A DNA stretch of 64,000 bases. It comes from Sphingobacterium sp. R2. GTDB lineage: Bacteria; Bacteroidota; Bacteroidia; Sphingobacteriales; Sphingobacteriaceae. The stretch spans positions 2,542,001 to 2,606,000 of the forward strand of contig NZ_CP142884.1 in assembly GCF_040760075.1 (NCBI RefSeq). Reading direction: 5' to 3'. Within the stretch, counting starts at the first letter, position 1. Each line of letters begins with the position of its first letter. Position numbers and translations under genes: made by a program. Positions 1 through 9,635 of the stretch are shown piece after piece. Below the pieces are notes generated by a model. It searched no databases. It was not told the DNA's origin and worked only from the letters and a program-made list of their open reading frames with translations.

Positions 1-1965
1 GATCAAGAAGGTGTAGTGTATAATTCCAAGTTGTCACGTTTAAATATAACCACAAATGTGGATCAGACTTTTAATAAATGGCTAACAACTGGTATAGGGT
101 TGCAATATACCCGAAAAAGTGACGGTGGCGTTACACCAAATTTGGAGCATGCCATTAAGCAAAGTCCTTATGGTAGTTATAAGGACGAATCTGGTAAGTA
201 TGTTCCTGAACCTATGGAGTACTCATTGATCGTCAATCCGATGCGTAACGTCAATGCGATTCAGGATAGATATAATAACAATTTCTTTCTTTCGGGATAT
301 GCCAATATTTTGTTGCCTATAGAAGGTCTTTCCTTACGATCAAATTTTGGCTATAATTATCGGAATGGATTTACAGGAACTTATTACGGGCGCAACACCT
401 TTGAAGGCAGGGATCAGGGTACACAAGCCGGAGGAAGCGCTTCCATCAACAATTCTAATTATAACGATTATACCTGGGAGAACTTGCTTAAATATGAGCG
501 GCAGATCGGCGATCATCGTTTTGATGTAACCGGCTTATTCAGTATGCAAAAAACAAAAAGCTGGTCGACGGGACAAAGCGGAGCTGGTTTTGTAACCGAT
601 GACACCGAATACTTTATGATCGGTTCGGCCAGCCGTCTTGTTTCCAACAGTGCTTCGTTGTCGGAGTCGGCCATGCTGTCGTATATGGGTCGGATAAATT
701 ACGCCTACAAAGGGAAGTATTTATTAACCTTGACCGGACGTACAGACGGAGCCTCGGTATTTGGTATCAACAATAAATATGCATTCTTTCCTGTGGCAGC
801 AGCGGCATGGCAAATTGGGGAAGAACGTTTTCTGAAAGATAATGTCAAATGGCTGGACATGCTGAAAATCCGCCTTTCTTATGGGGCCAACGGTAACCAG
901 GCGATTACACCCTATCGCACTTTAGACCGCCTATATTCCAATGTAAAATATATCTGGGGCGATGATGGCGCTGCGGTGACTACAGCATATTTGGCTGGTG
1001 ATGGTGTGGGGAACCCTAATCTGAAATGGGAAACGACCTATTCGACAAATCTTGGGCTGGACTTTCAACTGTTTAACAACAGGTTTGGCGGAACTATTGA
1101 TGCCTATCTTTCTAAAACGAAAGATCTGTTGATGACCCGTACCGTACCTATTATGAATGGGTACAATCGAATTTGGGACAATATTGGTGCAACTCAAAAT
1201 AAAGGGATTGAGGTCACTTTAAATTCGGCGAATGTTAAAGGCGAAAATTTCCAATGGAATACGACTGCTGTATTTTCTCTAAATCGAGACAAAATCGTGG
1301 AGTTAAGAGGGGATGGTATAGATGATATTGCTAATAATTGGTTTATTGGTCAACCCTTGCGAGTATTCTACGATTATAAAATGATCGGTGTATGGCAAAA
1401 TGGAGAAACCATTACTGTTGACGGGGCAGCTCCTGGGGCCGCCAAGCTATATGATCGCGATGGTAACGGCAAGATAGAGACCAGCGACAGAGTGGTCATC
1501 GGGTCTAAAAATCCACGCTACACAGCTTCTCTGGCCAACCGATTCTCTTACAATAATTTTTATGCATCTGCTTTAATCACTGGTGTCTTTGGTGTTTGGC
1601 GTGACGATCACATGGCCAATTTGGGGGCCTGGACTTTCGGAATTACTAACTATGTACACGATGCAAATTATTGGACACCTGAGAATTCTAATGCGACGAT
1701 TGTTTCACCGGGCTATCTCAATCCATTGGGGCACGGGTACTATAAAAAGGTGAGCTATGTGCAGGTGAAAAATATCACCTTCGGCTATAAATTACCGCAA
1801 AAAATTGCTAAAAAGGTAGGAGTAAGTGGTATTGATATAAACGCCAGTATCAACAATCTGAATACGATTTCAAATATCAGAGAGGTGCTCAATTATGACA
1901 ATAGCTGGATGGCCTCTTATCCAACGGCACGTTCTTATATGTTTGGCTTAAATATAAATTTCTAA
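1..1965 (+). CDS. SusC/RagA TonB-dependent outer-membrane receptor, C-terminal part (5' end outside window)
   Basis: The frame is open from the first base of the window, so this is the 3' part of a longer gene; the first GTG at base 16 is internal. The 649 visible residues are rich in alternating aromatic/polar beta-strand sequence (GRTDGASVFG, WQIGEERFL, RLSYGANGNQ, a DRDGNGKI calcium-loop-like motif, and a terminal SYMFGLNINF strand), as in the barrel of SusC-family receptors. The family imports oligosaccharides across the outer membrane with a SusD lid. A SusD gene follows 11 bp downstream. The substrate cannot be read from the sequence. Confidence 0.93.
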   Translation, partial: DQEGVVYNSKLSRLNITTNVDQTFNKWLTTGIGLQYTRKSDGGVTPNLEHAIKQSPYGSYKDESGKYVPEPMEYSLIVNPMRNVNAIQDRYNNNFFLSGYANILLPIEGLSLRSNFGYNYRNGFTGTYYGRNTFEGRDQGTQAGGSASINNSNYNDYTWENLLKYERQIGDHRFDVTGLFSMQKTKSWSTGQSGAGFVTDDTEYFMIGSASRLVSNSASLSESAMLSYMGRINYAYKGKYLLTLTGRTDGASVFGINNKYAFFPVAAAAWQIGEERFLKDNVKWLDMLKIRLSYGANGNQAITPYRTLDRLYSNVKYIWGDDGAAVTTAYLAGDGVGNPNLKWETTYSTNLGLDFQLFNNRFGGTIDAYLSKTKDLLMTRTVPIMNGYNRIWDNIGATQNKGIEVTLNSANVKGENFQWNTTAVFSLNRDKIVELRGDGIDDIANNWFIGQPLRVFYDYKMIGVWQNGETITVDGAAPGAAKLYDRDGNGKIETSDRVVIGSKNPRYTASLANRFSYNNFYASALITGVFGVWRDDHMANLGAWTFGITNYVHDANYWTPENSNATIVSPGYLNPLGHGYYKKVSYVQVKNITFGYKLPQKIAKKVGVSGIDINASINNLNTISNIREVLNYDNSWMASYPTARSYMFGLNINF

Positions 1966-1976
1966 TCGAATAGGAC

Positions 1977-3623
1977 ATGAAAATAAAAAATATTATCACA
2001 ACAAGTTTAGGGCTTATCGTATTGTTCACTTTAGGAGGCTGTAAAAAGTTCCTGGAAGAAGAGCTAAAAACTGAACTGGCACCATCCAATACGTATACCA
2101 GTACCTACGGTTTCGAAGTGGGAAGTGCAGGTTTATACGCACTCACGCGTTCTGAATACAATACCTATGGTGAAGGTGGGGCCTTTATTCACAATGGCGC
2201 CTGTCCATACGAAGCCTTACAAGTATCAACAGATATCGCCGACGCAATTAATAGTGATGGTTCTTTGATGGCTTTTGCTAACCTCACGCTTACCGCGTCA
2301 GAGCGGTTTGTGGGTACTTACTGGAATTGGGCATATAACCTTATTTCATCTGCTAACTTAATGCTGGTTTATTCCGAGAAAAACACCAATTGGGATACAC
2401 CGGAAGATAAAGCACGTTTCCAAGCCGAAGCTCGCTTCTTTCGGGCTTATGCTTATCGTACCTTGATTTACCTTTATGGTGATGTACCTTATGTAGAAAC
2501 CATTCTATATGATTTTCAGCTTAATTTTACCCGTACACCCAAAGCTGAAGTCATCGGACATATGATAGACGACCTAAAATTTGCGGTGGATAATCTGCCT
2601 ACGAATCCGGACGGTGTTAAAGAAGGTAAGCTGACCAAATGGGCCGCAAGCCATTTGCTAAGCGAAATTTATCTGTTGCAGGGCAATCATTCCGAAGCGG
2701 AAAAGGCAGCGTTGGCTGTTATCAATAGTGGTTATTATAACCTTATGAAAAGTAGATATGGGGTGAATAGCGGTAAACCGGGTGATGTATTCAGCGATTT
2801 ATTTTTGGAAAATAATCAAAATAGAAAAAGTGGTAACAAAGAAAGTATCTGGGTATTGCAATTTCAATTCAATACAATCGGTGGTGGAACCAACTCAGAT
2901 GACTGGACCCGTAGGGCTTGGATACCAAATTACTCGACCATTACAGGATTTGTTTTGGCAGATACCTTGGGCGGTCGTGGTATCGCACAACTGGTTCCGA
3001 TGAAATGGTGGGTTGGCACCACGGGTACTAATGCGACAGGCAACGTGGCCGGTATTTTTGAAGCAAATGATATCCGCAATTCAGGCCATAATATAAAACG
3101 CAACTGGTATTATAACAACGCAAACGAGACCTCACTTTATGGCAAAAAGGCCAATATTACTGAGCAAACTTGGTTTACGACAAAAAGCTTATTTCCGGCA
3201 ATTACAAAATTCTTTTATGGACGGCCAGAAAATCTAAGTCTATCGGGTAGTTATAAAGACCGTATGAAATTTCGTTTGGCTGAAACCTATCTGTTGCTTG
3301 CCGAATCCTATTTGGGGCAAAATATGCCTGATAAAGCTGCGCAAGCTGTTAATGAGGTCCGGAAAAGGGCGGGAGCATCTGAAATTACGGGCGCTGAGAT
3401 GAATATGGATTTCCTACTCGATGAGCGTATTCGTGAATTAGTCGGGGAAGAAAGCAGACGCTTTACTTTGGTGCGTACCAATAGCCTAGTGGAGCGTGTT
3501 AAAAAATATAATAATGCGATAAAGGATAAAATAACGGATAACAATATCCTGTGGCCAATTCCGCAGGTGATTAGGGATGCTAATACAGGAGCGCCATTCC
3601 CTCAGAACCCGGGTTATAATTAA
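1977..3623 (+). CDS. SusD/RagB family nutrient-binding outer-membrane lipoprotein
   Basis: 548 residues, the usual size for SusD. It begins with a lipoprotein signal ending in LGGCKKFLEEEL, the classic SusD N-terminus. TPR-like helices follow (KARFQAEARFFRAYAYRTLIYLYGDVP is the conserved SusD_RagB helix region; only its character is cited), and the C-terminal part has the RLAETYLLLAESYL and RIRELVGEESRR signatures. It should sit on the extracellular face and cap the preceding SusC barrel. The 11-bp gap to SusC supports one operon. Confidence 0.93.
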   Translation: MKIKNIITTSLGLIVLFTLGGCKKFLEEELKTELAPSNTYTSTYGFEVGSAGLYALTRSEYNTYGEGGAFIHNGACPYEALQVSTDIADAINSDGSLMAFANLTLTASERFVGTYWNWAYNLISSANLMLVYSEKNTNWDTPEDKARFQAEARFFRAYAYRTLIYLYGDVPYVETILYDFQLNFTRTPKAEVIGHMIDDLKFAVDNLPTNPDGVKEGKLTKWAASHLLSEIYLLQGNHSEAEKAALAVINSGYYNLMKSRYGVNSGKPGDVFSDLFLENNQNRKSGNKESIWVLQFQFNTIGGGTNSDDWTRRAWIPNYSTITGFVLADTLGGRGIAQLVPMKWWVGTTGTNATGNVAGIFEANDIRNSGHNIKRNWYYNNANETSLYGKKANITEQTWFTTKSLFPAITKFFYGRPENLSLSGSYKDRMKFRLAETYLLLAESYLGQNMPDKAAQAVNEVRKRAGASEITGAEMNMDFLLDERIRELVGEESRRFTLVRTNSLVERVKKYNNAIKDKITDNNILWPIPQVIRDANTGAPFPQNPGYN

Positions 3624-3743
3624 TGTTTATGGGAGGCTGTCCGAATCCTAATCGTATTTTCGGTAGCTTTCCATCTGATGAAAAAAGTATTTGCGCGAGT
3701 CAAGCGCATGATTCTATCCGAATGTTAGCAAAAATATAAATCA

Positions 3744-4958
3744 ATGAAAATTATCAATTATTTATACAAAACCTTATTTCTCTTATGCATGGTGCTTTGC
3801 CAGTTATCCTGCAAACAGGAAATACAGGATATACCCAAAGTCAATGAGACAATGGAACTTCAGCCTTCTGCTGAGATTATTACGCTTGACGAGGTCAATA
3901 TGACCAAAGATATTGTCGCATTCAATTGGAAACCCGCCAGAGTACAGTCAGATGATCATTTGGTCAGCTACAGCACTATGTTGGATGTGGTGGGAAACAA
4001 TTTCGGTACGGGTACGGCCATATTTAACTATGAAGACGACAATGTATTTAGCAGAAGCTTTACTTCCGAACAATTGCAAAATTGGGCCAATGAAAAGTGG
4101 GGTATACCAACAAACAAGAGCTTTACGCTGGAGTTTAGGGTAGTTGCTCAATGGGAGGGCGGCGGTACTTTTGAAGCACCTGAGGTGAGGACGGCAAGAA
4201 TTACAGTAAATCCAATCAAGACGGTTGTTTTTGATGCCGATAAAGTGTTCTTGAGCGGTAGCGCCGTTGGCGGAACTAAGGTGGAGCTGCCAAAAACATT
4301 GGAAAATTTAGATCAATATGCTTATGTATTGAATTTGCAGCCGGGCGAACTTGAAATTCCGGTCGAATTTAATGGAGAGACGAATTATGTGGTTACTGCC
4401 GATGGGAGCGCAGCAATAAACGATGGTAATGCGGTCGGGATAAAGATGAGAGAAACAGTATTCTCCTGGAAAATAGAAACTGCTGGTGAGTACCGTGTCG
4501 TGGTCAATATGCAGAAAGCTACCGCTACGATCTATTCGCCGGCGAAAGCACTTTCCGCAAAAACGGTGATATGGACAGGAGATCAACCTTATACGACCAC
4601 CGTGACGGATTTATGGATGCATGGGAGTATTAATGGTTGGGGAACGCCTGTTAAAATGAATTGTCAGGTAAGTTTGGCCGATCCGCAAATTTTGGTCTAT
4701 ACTGGTGGTAAAGTTGGTACTACTAAGTTTATTGTGACCGGAGATAACAGTAACAACAAAAATCTGGCCTACGCATTTAGTGCTCCGCCTACGTCCGACG
4801 GCGTCGCGCAAACTTTGTCTCTCACTTTGGGAAAAGTAACCGAAATGGGAGGGGGGACGGTAAAAGGTAATCGCGATTCATATTTCACCATTCCCGCCAC
4901 CACAAATGTGTTGATCCTAGATTTAAGAAATATGACTATTGTGGCACTAAAACGATAA
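3744..4958 (+). CDS. SusE/SusF-like carbohydrate-binding outer-membrane lipoprotein
   Basis: 404 residues with a lipobox (LCQLSC, Cys23). The N-terminal part resembles the SusE domain (AFNWKPARVQSDDHLVSYSTML region around residues 54-75). The rest is beta-sandwich-like with Trp/Gly-rich loops (MHGSINGWGTPVKMN, residues about 292-306) typical of surface glycan-binding modules of the SusE/F class. It lies 120 bp behind SusD and ahead of a TIM-barrel protein, so it is probably the surface glycan-binding protein of this locus. Assignment rests on motif style and position; the glycan is unknown. Confidence 0.72.
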   Translation: MKIINYLYKTLFLLCMVLCQLSCKQEIQDIPKVNETMELQPSAEIITLDEVNMTKDIVAFNWKPARVQSDDHLVSYSTMLDVVGNNFGTGTAIFNYEDDNVFSRSFTSEQLQNWANEKWGIPTNKSFTLEFRVVAQWEGGGTFEAPEVRTARITVNPIKTVVFDADKVFLSGSAVGGTKVELPKTLENLDQYAYVLNLQPGELEIPVEFNGETNYVVTADGSAAINDGNAVGIKMRETVFSWKIETAGEYRVVVNMQKATATIYSPAKALSAKTVIWTGDQPYTTTVTDLWMHGSINGWGTPVKMNCQVSLADPQILVYTGGKVGTTKFIVTGDNSNNKNLAYAFSAPPTSDGVAQTLSLTLGKVTEMGGGTVKGNRDSYFTIPATTNVLILDLRNMTIVALKR

Positions 4959-5001
4959 GAGATCGGGTAAAAAATACAAGTTAACCTCAACATTTCTAAA
5001 A

Positions 5002-6564
5002 GTGAAAAATATAACCTATAAAAAAGCCTATCTCAAAGCATGTCTTGTCATGCTTTGCTTTCTAGCATTTTCATGCAAGAAAAATGATGCTGATATCGAA
5101 AAAGATATATCCGGAACCTTGGTAAAACCCAGTTACAACAGGAGCTCTATGTTTCGTAATCCATTAAACGGTTGGGTGATGTACGCTTCGGCTTCGGGAA
5201 ACCCTTCTTATTGGGATACCCAATTTTATGTGCCCGATTTGGGTAAAACGGTCAAAGCGATTGATTATGCATCTGCCTGTTATATCCGTACCAGCTGGCG
5301 AACCTTTAATCCTGCAGATGGCGTGTATGCCTGGAGAGATCCTAGCACAGCAATCTACAAAATGATCAAAGGAGCACAAGATAAAGGATTACCCATCGCG
5401 TTTCGTATCGTTGTCGACGGTCGCGACCAAGGTGCAAATACGCCGCAGTTTGTTTTCGATGCAGGCGCTAAGTATTATTTGGCTAATCCTTCTTTTCCCG
5501 ATAGAAAAACACCAGTACTGCAAGATCCTATTTTTAGGAAATATTATAGCAAGGTGATTGAAGAACTAGCGAAGGATTTTAACGATTTAAATAAAACCTC
5601 TTTTGTCGATGCCTATGGACTCGGTTTGTGGGGGGAAGGGCATAGTGTAATTTATGAAGATCCTAATAAGCCATCTGGTCAAAATATTGAAGTCATTAAA
5701 GAAGAAGTTGTTGACTGGATTTCTGATGTGTATTCCAAGAATTTTACAAAAGTACCCTTACTGATTAATTATCATCGTCTGGTTGGTGACCCGTCGGGTA
5801 GTGGAGCTGCGAACCCCAATTCGGAGAAGTTATTGAATAAAATGATCAATAAAGGCTACAGTCTGCGTCAAGATGCCTTTGGAATGACAGACTATTACCA
5901 AAGCTGGGAGAAGAATTTTGCTAAGGTGTGGAATTTTAAACGTCCCGTTATTATGGAGGGCGGTTGGATAACCACAGGTACCCACCGTTATTGGACTGAT
6001 CCCAGCGGTAAATTTAGGCAAGACCATCCCGAAGATGTTCGGCAGGGCGAATTTGACAGTTCCTTGGAAGCTGCGGTAAACATGATGGATTTCCGGATCG
6101 GTGAAATTGAAAGCTGGTTCACCAAATCTTTTACCTTATGCCAGCGTTTTATTTCTGAAGGTGGCTATCGTTTATATCCTGATCGTGTTTACTTACCGGA
6201 GAAAGTCAATTCGGGGACAGAAATGACAATTAACCACCGCTGGCGGAATATGGGCTGGGGATATTTCCCTAATAATATTCCCCAGTGGAATTATAAATAT
6301 AAAGTTGCTTTTGCACTCCTGGATGAAGAAAACAGGGTGAAAAAAGTTTTTGTAGATGATCAAGGAGAACCTTCGACCTGGCTTAAAAATAACCCGATGA
6401 CCTACGAATTGAAAGCTATTGTTGATCTTCCAACGGGGAACTATACCTGGGCTGTCGCTATCGTAGATACCACAAATGATAATCAGCCTGGGATACGGCT
6501 TGCGGTGAACGGTGATATGACCAGCACTGGATGGTTAAAGCTATTGGAGGTACAGATATTGTAA
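5002..6564 (+). CDS. DUF4832/DUF4874-type TIM-barrel lipoprotein, putative glycoside hydrolase-like
   Basis: 520 residues from a GTG start, chosen because it gives a complete lipoprotein signal (CFLAFSCKKND, Cys25). The N-terminal half (RNPLNGWVMY, ACYIRTSWRTFNPADGVYAW, GLPIAFRIVVDG) has the strand/helix rhythm and substrate-cleft phrases of GH42/GH5-like barrels. An Asp/Glu pair is suggested by GLGLWGEGHS (residues about 208-217) and by VIMEGGW. The C-terminal part after about residue 400 looks like the beta-sandwich of DUF4832. As the last gene of the Sus operon it probably acts on the imported glycan. Catalysis is inferred, not shown. Confidence 0.62.
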   Translation: MKNITYKKAYLKACLVMLCFLAFSCKKNDADIEKDISGTLVKPSYNRSSMFRNPLNGWVMYASASGNPSYWDTQFYVPDLGKTVKAIDYASACYIRTSWRTFNPADGVYAWRDPSTAIYKMIKGAQDKGLPIAFRIVVDGRDQGANTPQFVFDAGAKYYLANPSFPDRKTPVLQDPIFRKYYSKVIEELAKDFNDLNKTSFVDAYGLGLWGEGHSVIYEDPNKPSGQNIEVIKEEVVDWISDVYSKNFTKVPLLINYHRLVGDPSGSGAANPNSEKLLNKMINKGYSLRQDAFGMTDYYQSWEKNFAKVWNFKRPVIMEGGWITTGTHRYWTDPSGKFRQDHPEDVRQGEFDSSLEAAVNMMDFRIGEIESWFTKSFTLCQRFISEGGYRLYPDRVYLPEKVNSGTEMTINHRWRNMGWGYFPNNIPQWNYKYKVAFALLDEENRVKKVFVDDQGEPSTWLKNNPMTYELKAIVDLPTGNYTWAVAIVDTTNDNQPGIRLAVNGDMTSTGWLKLLEVQIL

Positions 6565-6614
6565 TAGTTTGCATAAAGGTTAGAATGCAAAACTGTTAGA
6601 TGTTTTTTAGTTAA

Positions 6615-6662
6615 AAAGGGGGCTGTCCTGAAGGACTGCCCCTTTCTGATGTGGTTTTTTAT
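6615..6662 (+). terminator. Rho-independent terminator of the first Sus operon
   Basis: A GC-rich stem (AAAGGGGGCTGTCC paired with GGACTGCCCCTTT around a TGAA loop, one bulge) is followed after a few bases by a run of six T. It lies 50 bp after the stop of the TIM-barrel gene. Confidence 0.75.
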
Positions 6663-6752
6663 TTACATTGCCGGGGCACAGCCCATTTGACATCCCATAA
6701 CGGATTCTAAGGTTAGATAAAATCTTATAATCCGAACGAAATAATTCTCAGA

Positions 6753-7085
6753 CTATAGTTCGCCATTGGCTAGCATATGCCTGTAGATCGTTTTGCAATT
6801 TCCGAAGAATCCTGAACATGAGTTTTCTACATACGTTTCTGAAGTATGCGTAGCTACCACTTCGCCACTACTATTGTATACGTTTAATACGTAGACACAT
6901 CTAATCAACCTCGAATTGTCATCTTTTGTTTTGGCAGTGGTTTTAGCATCTACATTGGTTTTGGCTACCTTGTAAGCAGTTCTTTTTACATTGACGTTTT
7001 CTTTGGGTGCGTTTGCATCTGTGCTGGCGAAAGCTGCAGTTGATAGCGTAGCTATGGCTATCACACTCATCACTAACTTTTTCAT
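6753..7085 (-). CDS. Small secreted protein, unknown function
   Basis: 110 residues with a signal peptide (MKKLVMSVIAIATLSTAAFA, cleavage likely near residue 20). A low-complexity Lys/Ala/Thr stretch follows, then a short domain with RCVYVLNVYNSSGEVVATH and a Cys-rich end (NSCSGFFGNCKTIY). The Cys residues suggest a disulfide in the periplasm or outside the cell. The gene is monocistronic and converges on the preceding operon. No family was recognised. Confidence 0.6.
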   Translation of the reverse strand: MKKLVMSVIAIATLSTAAFASTDANAPKENVNVKRTAYKVAKTNVDAKTTAKTKDDNSRLIRCVYVLNVYNSSGEVVATHTSETYVENSCSGFFGNCKTIYRHMLANGEL

Positions 7086-7213
7086 TGTTTTTAAGTTTTT
7101 TTGTTAAATAATGTATGCCCTTTGAGCATATTTTAATTCTCTCCTAATAAAAGTAAGAACAAGAAAATTGCGTGAGGTGAACGATCAGTATTCGCGAGAG
7201 ACGATCTATTATT

Positions 7214-7339
7214 CGCAGCGACTCAGTCGATATTTATTTTTCTCAGGAAGTTAATGCGATTGTCAGCAAAAATCAGGCTTACCATAGCTACAGTCAAAGC
7301 CGTAGCGAAGTTGTTAAGTCCTTAAAAAAAATGGGATAA
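7214..7339 (+). pseudogene. Remnant of the NTF2-like secreted protein family found at 48 and 51 kb
   Basis: A 41-codon open stretch ending in TAA reads SVDIYFSQEVN..., then SQSRSEVVKSLKKMG. It aligns with residues of the 148-aa paralogue at 51569 (SSVERLFAADFN..., NHSRSEVVKLLKKQKG). There is no signal peptide, start codon or conserved leader upstream, and the frame stops right after the LKK segment. I read this as a decayed copy. The rest of 7086-7485 holds only the promoter region of the minus-strand 110-aa gene, with a small TATGC/GCATA hairpin at about 7112-7130. Confidence 0.6.
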
Positions 7340-7485
7340 ACTAACCTTTGCATTGCGTACAGGCATCCTCTAATCATCAGAAAATTATACGGTTATTAAA
7401 TTGATGTTGAAATTGAAGAACTTCATGAATACTAAACTCGTTAATTTGGGGCATTTACCGGCCCATGAAGCTTATGCCATTTGCA

Positions 7486-8721
7486 TTATTTGCGCAATTG
7501 GGTTCGCATTATCCTGTAGAGGCTTACAACAATAACAACAGCTGCGAATGCTAGCACATGATGTGTTCCAGCGATAGGATAATGCAGAAATCCACCTATC
7601 CCCTGTAACATTAATACAAATTCATTCAAAAATATTCCAATAAGTAGACCGTAAATACCGTAGTGAACGCCTTTTTCGATTTTTAGCAGACAAATCTGAA
7701 AAGCATAACCAATTAAAAAGAGGGTAATGATCACCAAAAGAACGAGGTGCAGATAAGCAATGACAATTGGCCGAAAGCCATAAGCTTGTTGACTCAGCGC
7801 AGGTATGACGGACAGACCCTGTAATAACAGCTTGAGGAAAATAGCCGCTAGGACACATAACCAAATCTTTGCTGTGTCTTGGTTTAAGCGAAGTGAAGCA
7901 TTGTTTCGGATCAGTCTGACGACTCTTTTTGCTAAGGTTACCCAAAGAACAAATTGCAATCCGACTGTCATAACGATAATGATATACAACCAAAGAGGTA
8001 GATTCTTCCACCATAGCACGGATAGGAAATAGGTAGGTATAACAGTCATGGCATAGGTGAGCGAGAAACGCGGGCTCATGGGTATTTTACCACCATGTTT
8101 ATACAGCCAGCCAGCAAGTAGGGCGACACAAGCGAAGAAAAACCAGCCATTGTACTGAAAATGAAGATAGAAATAGACCGATGCAAGTTGTTTTAATGGA
8201 TCCATTTGGTGGGTCGCTTTGAGATAGGCGAGAAAATAGGTTCCAAATGAACTAAATATATTGAAAAATAGGGCCGCCTTTATTAAAATCGAAAGAGCTG
8301 GAGGAAGCATAGATGATTTAAGATCCCTGAATAATTGAGCGCAAAACCAATAAGAGACAAGGATTGATAAGAATGACCATATAATTGAATATATACTATA
8401 ACCAGTATATAAAAAGGAAATAAGCATACCTGCAGAAACTGAGCAATTGGCCAATAGGATATGCTGATATTTTCTACATAAAATTTGATTGACTTTTATT
8501 TCCAGAACGGCCATCACGAGAAAGATCATCAGCGCTTGGGATACCCAGCCTGAAAATGCAAAATGCGAATGTGCGTGCATGATGTTTTTCTGGTCGATCC
8601 AGGGAATGGGAAATAAAAATTTTAAACGCATAATCAATCCCAAAATACCGACGATAAGCAAATTGAATAGGGTAATGACAATCCATTTCTTAATACTTAA
8701 ATAGTTCATTATTTTATTCAT
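7486..8721 (-). CDS. Polytopic membrane protein with haem-copper-oxidase/NnrS-like histidine motifs
   Basis: 411 residues, almost entirely hydrophobic, with about 12 predicted membrane helices. His residues sit in motifs such as IMHAHSHFAFSGW (residues about 47-60), YFYLHFQYNGWFFF (about 184-197) and AGTHHVLAF near the end, reminiscent of subunit I of haem-copper oxidases and of NnrS. It follows the Crp/Fnr gene by 40 bp on the same strand, so the two are probably co-transcribed. The setting implies a haem- or copper-linked role in N-oxide respiration or NO resistance. The exact family is uncertain. Confidence 0.62.
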   Translation of the reverse strand: MNKIMNYLSIKKWIVITLFNLLIVGILGLIMRLKFLFPIPWIDQKNIMHAHSHFAFSGWVSQALMIFLVMAVLEIKVNQILCRKYQHILLANCSVSAGMLISFLYTGYSIYSIIWSFLSILVSYWFCAQLFRDLKSSMLPPALSILIKAALFFNIFSSFGTYFLAYLKATHQMDPLKQLASVYFYLHFQYNGWFFFACVALLAGWLYKHGGKIPMSPRFSLTYAMTVIPTYFLSVLWWKNLPLWLYIIIVMTVGLQFVLWVTLAKRVVRLIRNNASLRLNQDTAKIWLCVLAAIFLKLLLQGLSVIPALSQQAYGFRPIVIAYLHLVLLVIITLFLIGYAFQICLLKIEKGVHYGIYGLLIGIFLNEFVLMLQGIGGFLHYPIAGTHHVLAFAAVVIVVSLYRIMRTQLRK

Positions 8722-8761
8722 ATGTTGATTTTTTCAGAACGCGGTATGGTTGTTTCAGCGT

Positions 8762-9373
8762 TCAATCTATGCCATCGGCGGGAACAAAGACTTTTCCGCG
8801 GACAATGTTTAATTTATCATCCTTTTCCATTTGCTTCATTGTCCGGATGATTGTTTCTACTCGTAGTCCAGTCATATTAGCCAATTGTTGGCGCGTAAGC
8901 ATAAGTCGGTTGCATTCCTGACAAACGAGTCTTTTGCTTTCATTTAATTTGTGAATCAGATTGGACAGGATTTCTTCAGGTGAGCGATTGTAAATTAATT
9001 TGATCATGAATAGTTTAAAGTGCAGCTCACGGGCGATCTTTTGTGAAATTACATGATGTAGATGACCGTATTCATGCATGATTTCGAAGAATCTTTTTGA
9101 ACTGATCTTCAACAAAGTACATGAACTGTCTGCAATTGCTGTTACTGTATTCAGTCCGTTGTCTAATATGGCCACTTCACCAAATCCCTCGTTGGCGCAG
9201 ATCACGTTATGGAGGACTTCTCGGCCGTCGGACAAGAAATTAGAAAGACGAACTCGTCCATTTAATACCTGATAATAAAATAACGCCATGCTGTCCTCGC
9301 GGAAAAGTATTTCACCAACATCGGCATGTATGCTGCTCGCTCCCTTTTCGAGAAGTATTACGCTTGGAATCAT
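8762..9373 (-). CDS. Crp/Fnr family transcriptional regulator
   Basis: 203 residues: an N-terminal cyclic-nucleotide-binding-like beta barrel (residues about 10-125, with ALFYYQVLNGRVRLSNFLSDGRE) and a C-terminal winged helix with RLMLTRQQLANMTGLRVETI as the recognition region. No N-terminal Cys cluster is seen, so it is not a classic 4Fe-4S FNR; a haem- or NO-responsive DNR/NNR type is possible. It is divergent from the nos genes and presumably controls them through the FNR-like box at 9459-9472. A perfect inverted repeat just upstream of its start suggests autoregulation. Confidence 0.9.
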   Translation of the reverse strand: MIPSVILLEKGASSIHADVGEILFREDSMALFYYQVLNGRVRLSNFLSDGREVLHNVICANEGFGEVAILDNGLNTVTAIADSSCTLLKISSKRFFEIMHEYGHLHHVISQKIARELHFKLFMIKLIYNRSPEEILSNLIHKLNESKRLVCQECNRLMLTRQQLANMTGLRVETIIRTMKQMEKDDKLNIVRGKVFVPADGID

Positions 9374-9383
9374 CGTTCGACAT

Positions 9384-9399
9384 TAGTTAAAATTAACTA
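9384..9399. promoter_or_regulatory. Inverted repeat at the Crp/Fnr gene start, possible autoregulatory operator
   Basis: TAGTTAA-AA-TTAACTA is a perfect 7-bp inverted repeat ending 10 bp before the minus-strand start codon of the regulator. Operator function is inferred from position only. Confidence 0.35.
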
Positions 9400-9458
9400 T
9401 ACGGAATAAAGATATAGCAACATCGAAAAATAGATGTTGATGTTGGTCACAGGAATGA

Positions 9459-9472
9459 GTGATTAAAATCAA
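9459..9472. promoter_or_regulatory. FNR/NNR-type box upstream of the nos operon
   Basis: GTGATTAAAATCAA matches the consensus TTGAT-N4-ATCAA at all fixed positions but the first. It lies between the divergent regulator and the cytochrome c/nosZ operon, 164 bp before the first start codon. Confidence 0.65.
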
Positions 9473-9635
9473 TTTCGCTTTAATGGCTTTATATATAGTG
9501 TTTTATGTCTTTTTATCGGTGGTTTTTTTGAAACTGAAGCACTTTATGATTTGCCTCATAAAATAGCTACAACCTTCCCCTATACCTTTGGATTACGTAA
9601 AACACAATCAAGTTTGAACACAAAACCAAAATAAG

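Noticed and set aside
931-1197. Minus-strand open frame inside the first SusC gene (and many similar ones inside other genes)
   Set aside because: Shadow of the strongly coding plus strand; no signal, motif or promoter of its own.
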